DNA of 64,000 nt from Hofstenia miamia (taxonomy: Eukaryota; Xenacoelomorpha; Acoela): NCBI GenBank assembly GCA_004352715.1, contig SCFE01000062.1, positions 998,196 through 1,062,195 on the forward strand, read 5' to 3'. Below are positions 59,533 through 64,000 of this stretch, in pieces (position 1 is the stretch's first letter; each line of letters begins with the position of its first letter). Below the pieces are notes generated by a model. The model was not told the origin of the DNA. It did no database searches and saw only the letters and a program-made list of their open reading frames with translations. The position numbers were made by a program, and so were the translations under genes.

Positions 59533-62500
59533 TCAACAGTTGCCCTAGACAATATAATCCTGAAAGAATATCTCCATAACTCTAAAATCATGTTCTGATT
59601 TGCAAAGGTAAAAAAATTTATCAATGTAAGTAACAGAAATTCAATTGGCATTATTGACAACAAATTAAAGTAAACATGCTTCGAATGGACAGCTGCAAAG
59701 CAACTGCCTGCAGCAGAGGTTTTACTCGCATATTTACGATTTATTTTAAGAAGTTATCCTAAATTCATAAGTCGAATTTAGAGAGAGAGAAATTTAGCAA
59801 TGTAAAAAATTATAAATAAATCAAACCAAAATAAATCACAGCAAAAGCAAGTTTTGCGACTAATAAAAACATAGAAAAATGAGATGTTCTTTCTCCTAAT
59901 TATGGTAACATAAAATTGTTGATAAATTCAAAAAAACTGAAAAAATGTCCGGTGTTCACAAAATCATTTAATGAACTACGTACTTGAATCAAATAAAAAT
60001 GATGAAGTTGTGATTGCTATTTTGTTTTTTTAGTTTTAACATAGTAATATGCTAACCGTGACTGCAAAATAAAAAGTGTTTGAGATTAGGATCGTAAACT
60101 ATTTTAAATAATTTTGGTAATATAGAGTGAATAGAAACCATTACATGAACTTTCAAAAATCATTCCAAACTTAAAAAGCTAATATATATAAATATTGAAA
60201 TATATATATATATATATATATATCAATGTAAATTCATTAAAATTACTTGAAAATAAGAAAATGCACTTCAAATGGATGCATGTTTTCAATTAACAAACAC
60301 TAATTATAAATAAACAGCTATTATTAAATTAAATGGGTAAGGTTTCCTGAGAACCTAATAGCTTACGTTTAGCAAAAACCTTTTTAAAGAAACCATAACA
60401 AAATTTTAACATGGCATCCGCTGGGAAATATTTTATTAGTAAAGGCTATTTTAGCAAAAAAAATTTAAAAGAAATAATAATATAATAATGTGAAAATGAA
60501 ACTCTATTTTTCAAATCTATACATTTGAAACTATCAAGCATCAATCACTCACAAACTAAGAAATCAATATTAATATAAAATTTTTTCATTTACTTATTCG
60601 AAACCTATAAATAGTATGTACAGTAAAATAAACACAATAAATTACTTAGCATTACAAGAGACATTATTCCTAGAGATTGGTTAAAAATGACATTTCAAAT
60701 TAAAAATCATGAAAAATGAAAAACAAAATCATTGGGAAATCTAGTTATCTAAAATATGCCTCTTTGTAAGTGATATCATTGGACATTTTTTCTGTTTCAA
60801 ATTTCTTACACAACGTTTGCAAGTGGTCGATGGCCAATAGTTTCATTTATAACTTTGATTTTACAAAATGTACATAGAAAATATAAATAAAAAACGTTTC
60901 CATTTCTTCTTTTCGCTTTAAAAATTTCTTGATATTTCTTTATTAAAATCCATTGAAAAATGGAAAACAAAAAACGAATTATGCTTTCTTCTTGAATGTA
61001 TTTTCAGTTGCTTCATAAAGGAAAAACTGTTTTTCACATTCTTAAGCAATTTTCTCTTAGACTAAAACGATGTTTGGAAATCCTAATGTATTAATTTAAA
61101 AAACGTCTACTATGCTAATGTTCATGAAATCAAACGGTCGAAACCCCAAAGAGCGAAATTTAAGCTCATAACTATTTCCTATGAAAATAGACCACACAAA
61201 CCATGCACAAAGTCAGAAGAGACACTCCTCTATCTTGAAATTTTTTCAAGAAATCATTAAAAATTTAAAAAATTTCATAGGTAGGTTAACACTCTTCAAT
61301 TAAGTGACTTCATCCTTAAAATAAACAGTAACTCAATCGAAATCTTGCTCCCGCATTTTTCATTTATTTCAAAGAAAACTTGTTGATGACAACATCATTA
61401 TGATTTTCAAACAGTACATGTTTAATTTATCATTAATCTTTTCAATTAAAAAATTTCAAATATATAACGGAATTATCAAAAAGAACTCTATCTGAATCTC
61501 ATTCTACTAATTTCAAACAATCATATGTTGATGTGCACGGTGAGAAATTTTGACAACCCTAGTAATGAAAACGGTCTGAGATTGAATGCTGAAAATTATT
61601 GTCTCTTTTCAGATTCTGATGTAATAAACGAACGGTTAGTAAATAAAATTACAACTACTTGAAATAATATTGTTTTTTAAAGAGTGAAATAGTAAAGCAG
61701 TTACAACCTTCTTTTCCAATTAAAAATCAAATTTATAAACAATTTACGATGCAGTCAATAATAAAAATTGTCCATTACATTTATCAACATTGCCATTAAA
61801 GAAATAAACCTCAAAAAACGACCTTGTTTCCAATCACTTTTACTCGAACTGTTCATGGCAAAAGAAATTTTTCTAATTTCTAAGTTGCACCCTCATGTAG
61901 TAATAGTTTAAAATAAAAATGAATATTTGTTTTAGTATCTAGACAAAACAACTCTTTTTATACTTTTTTTGTAAGGGTGTACCAAACAGTTTTGTCATAT
62001 CAACTGAGAGGTAGAAGTGGACAAATTTTTTTACCAGATCCACCCGCGCTTACTATATTTACGCCTTATACGTTCAGATCCGTATCCTATATACATAGAA
62101 GAGAAAAACAATATTGCAATAAACAAGAAACTAAATCATGTATTGTATATATCATAAACAAAGTTAGGGGAAAGTGGGGGAGAATTTTTTATAAAATTTG
62201 CATAAACTAATACTTCAACAATATCTGGAAGCAAGACTAGTGTCTTTATGCATAATTGTACTTTTCATTGAAGAAAAGTAACTGTTGAAGCAAGGCTGAA
62301 GCAGGGTGCAGAATATTCTTCTACATACGAAAGCAAGTAAAGTGTCTTGACATTCGAAAAGAGCAGCAGATTTTGAAATTCCTTAAAATTTGCTTCCGGA
62401 TGAAGATACGACTCGTACTCTTAATGAATCAGAGTGTTATCCTAGTTGTGCAATCACGATGTGTTGATATCGGAAACACTACGAAAAGCTGAAAATGGAT

Positions 62501-63307
62501 CGGATTTTGACTGCCTCACTAGTTTATTATGTCGCCTCGATTGGAAGTCACAGTCCAAACTCAACCACGCTGGTGCATGTGGCTAGATCCGGCCTGATCC
62601 ACTTCTAGATGAACTGCCCATGTGTTTAATGTACAGTAATTAAAGTGCATAACATTGTTTTTAATATTTACACTTTTTAGGATATTTAAATGTTGCATGT
62701 TTCAAAATGAGAAATGTTACCCTCGATTTCCTTTAACATTATGACTACTACTACTAAATATTTACAAAAAAATTATTGGAATGGGAATGTCAAAGAACGA
62801 AAAACGGAATTGAAATGTTGCTCGTTCTAGCGATTATTTTGAATTTTCACTTTAAAAAGAATTTCAAAGTAAAAAATTCAATTGTCAAAACAACATGAAA
62901 AATGGGATTTCTATTTTAAAGTATATGAAAAACGGAATCCAACAGCAATCTAGTACTTGCAAGCAGACACCTTGTTTCGCAAGCAAACTACTAAAAAGTA
63001 GGAAACTCGCTTTATAAACTAAAGCATGGAACAGCAAGCTCATAGAAATAAAACATAAAAATTGCAAAATATCCGTTGCAATAACTTAATCACAATTCGA
63101 GCAAACCATTTAACAATTTTTATATTTTTATTATTTTACTACTTAAATCACCTTCCTTGAACGGCTTCTGTAAATATGCCCAGTAACATTATATAATATG
63201 GATTTTGCGAAGTTGCAATTTCACCTAAGCACTTTATAAACTCGCCAACTCAGAGGAGTTGGAGCTATGGCTAAAATATTCTCATATAGGTAAGTAAATG
63301 ATGTAAC

Positions 63308-63370
63308 AATTTCACCAATTCACAGAAATTTCGGGATGTTACGAAATCCCTAATACACAACAATACTGTA
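63308..63370. repeat. Dispersed repeat, copy 2
   Basis: Second copy of the repeat at 57239-57307, same orientation, just left of the mariner insertion. Confidence 0.65.
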
Positions 63371-63393
63371 CACACACAAATANTATATATATA

Positions 63394-64000
63394 GGCTTGT
63401 ATCATAAGTAATTGCGCATGATTTGTAATTATAACAAAAAAACAATATAACATATGCAACATATTATTTAAACGTCATCATTATCAGTTAGACGATCGAA
63501 ATATCTTCCATGGCTGTTGATGCATCTACGCCATTGGTCAGGAAGATCTTCAAATGCCTTATTAAAGAAGGCAGTCTGTTTACTTTCAAAAACCACGCAA
63601 GTATTTCTTGGTTCAATGATTAAGAGTTTTCGAAAGTTTTATTCCGTAAATGCCATTTGAGGGGACTGAATAGCTAGTAATTGCTTGGCGATAGGTCAGG
63701 AGAATAGGGAGGATGTGGTATAACACTAAATCCCAATTCATGAAGTTTGTTTTGAGTGACACGAGCAGTGTGTGGCCTCGCATTATCTTGTAAAAAATGA
63801 AAATTGTTGAAGCCATGAGCCACATGTCGTCTTCGTTTCACTCTGAGAGCATCCGCCAATTTATCTAGTGATTCACAGTATCTTTCAGCATTAATATTCT
63901 CATTCCTCTGAAGTGTGTCGATTAATAACAAATCACTATGGTCCCAAAACACTATACAGAGATGTTTCTTTGTTGTCATATGCGATCTTTGAACAACCTG
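63394..64000 (-). mobile_element. mariner element, 3' part, inactive (runs off the window)
   Basis: The 3' terminus GGCTTGTATCATAAGTAATT begins after a TA at 63392-63393, as expected for a TA-targeting mariner. The transposase reads from the window edge: VFWDHSDLLLIDTLQ, FLQDNARPHTA (second catalytic Asp), HPPYSPDLSPSNY. The residue after the 34-residue spacing is Asn instead of Asp, followed at once by a TAG stop. Further 3', in another frame, comes FEDLPDQWRRCINSHGRYFD, the normal mariner C-terminus, ending near 63480. The stop, frameshift and lost catalytic Asp make it non-functional. Confidence 0.88.
63674..63979 (-). pseudogene. mariner transposase fragment with D-to-N in the catalytic triad
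   Basis: About 101 codons of the DD34D catalytic domain. LQDNARPHTA carries the second Asp; 34 residues later PSNY replaces the canonical PSDY. The frame closes right after NY. The N-terminal DNA-binding part lies beyond the window. Confidence 0.88.

Larger units (their letters stand above)
56501..63307. other. Long gene-free stretch
   Basis: No recognised gene. It contains (TA)n tracts at 57078-57109 and 60183-60224, one copy of a dispersed repeat (57239-57307) and a possible MITE at 59275-59532. Confidence 0.45.

Noticed and set aside
1-64000. tRNA, rRNA, CRISPR, riboswitch or bacterial operon signals
   Set aside because: None found; spaced introns, polyadenylation-type signals and metazoan transposons indicate a eukaryotic chromosome.

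Overview
The window is nuclear DNA of an animal, most likely a protostome invertebrate, although the sequence does not settle the phylum. The evidence is GT-AG introns of 0.4-3.3 kb, an AT-rich background full of (TA)n microsatellites, Penelope-like elements, non-LTR (LINE) reverse-transcriptase remains, a mariner copy and several hAT-type MITEs. I see no prokaryotic operon, CRISPR array, rRNA or convincing tRNA gene. It is a scaffold with N gaps, and two of those gaps are flanked by duplicated sequence that looks like contig ends left unmerged.

Layout. 1-1110: degraded LINE, + strand. 2002-2186: hAT-type MITE. 3214-4029 and 8193-9011: two intronless short-chain dehydrogenase genes of the 15-hydroxyprostaglandin-dehydrogenase type, same strand, clearly tandem paralogues, separated by gene-free DNA holding a 35-nt near-perfect palindrome and a diverged direct repeat. 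9.8-10.8 kb: decayed Penelope-like element between inverted terminal repeats. 10.8-22.4 kb: gene-poor, with a MITE family (14.5 kb, second copy at 30.3 kb), other hAT-like pieces and a 52-nt palindrome. 22.5-25.1 kb: two more Penelope-like remnants; 1041 bp of this stretch is repeated exactly across a single N. 27.7-28.8 kb: degraded LINE, - strand. 29.3-30.6 kb: two MITEs.

30787-45250, - strand: the main gene, an orthologue of the E3 ubiquitin ligases PDZRN3/PDZRN4 (LNX3/LNX4). I reconstruct eight coding exons with canonical splice sites and matching phases, about 777 residues: RING-HC finger, TRAF-type zinc fingers, coiled coil, PDZ1, PDZ2, a low-complexity linker and the family's C-terminal block ending in a PDZ ligand (SVTTV). 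Intron 2 carries a MITE with a perfect 8-bp target-site duplication.

45-63 kb: no gene I can name. It holds microsatellites, gaps, one unlabelled 96-codon open frame and a dispersed repeat. The window ends inside a mariner copy (63394 onward, - strand) whose third catalytic Asp has become Asn.

The SDR pair (lipid/steroid/prostanoid-type redox) and the PDZRN ligase (protein ubiquitination and scaffolding) have no evident functional link. No wholly new system is visible. The most interesting signals are minimal hammerhead-ribozyme-like motifs in the inverted ends of the Penelope copies, their association with (TA)n tracts, and the compact PDZRN gene.
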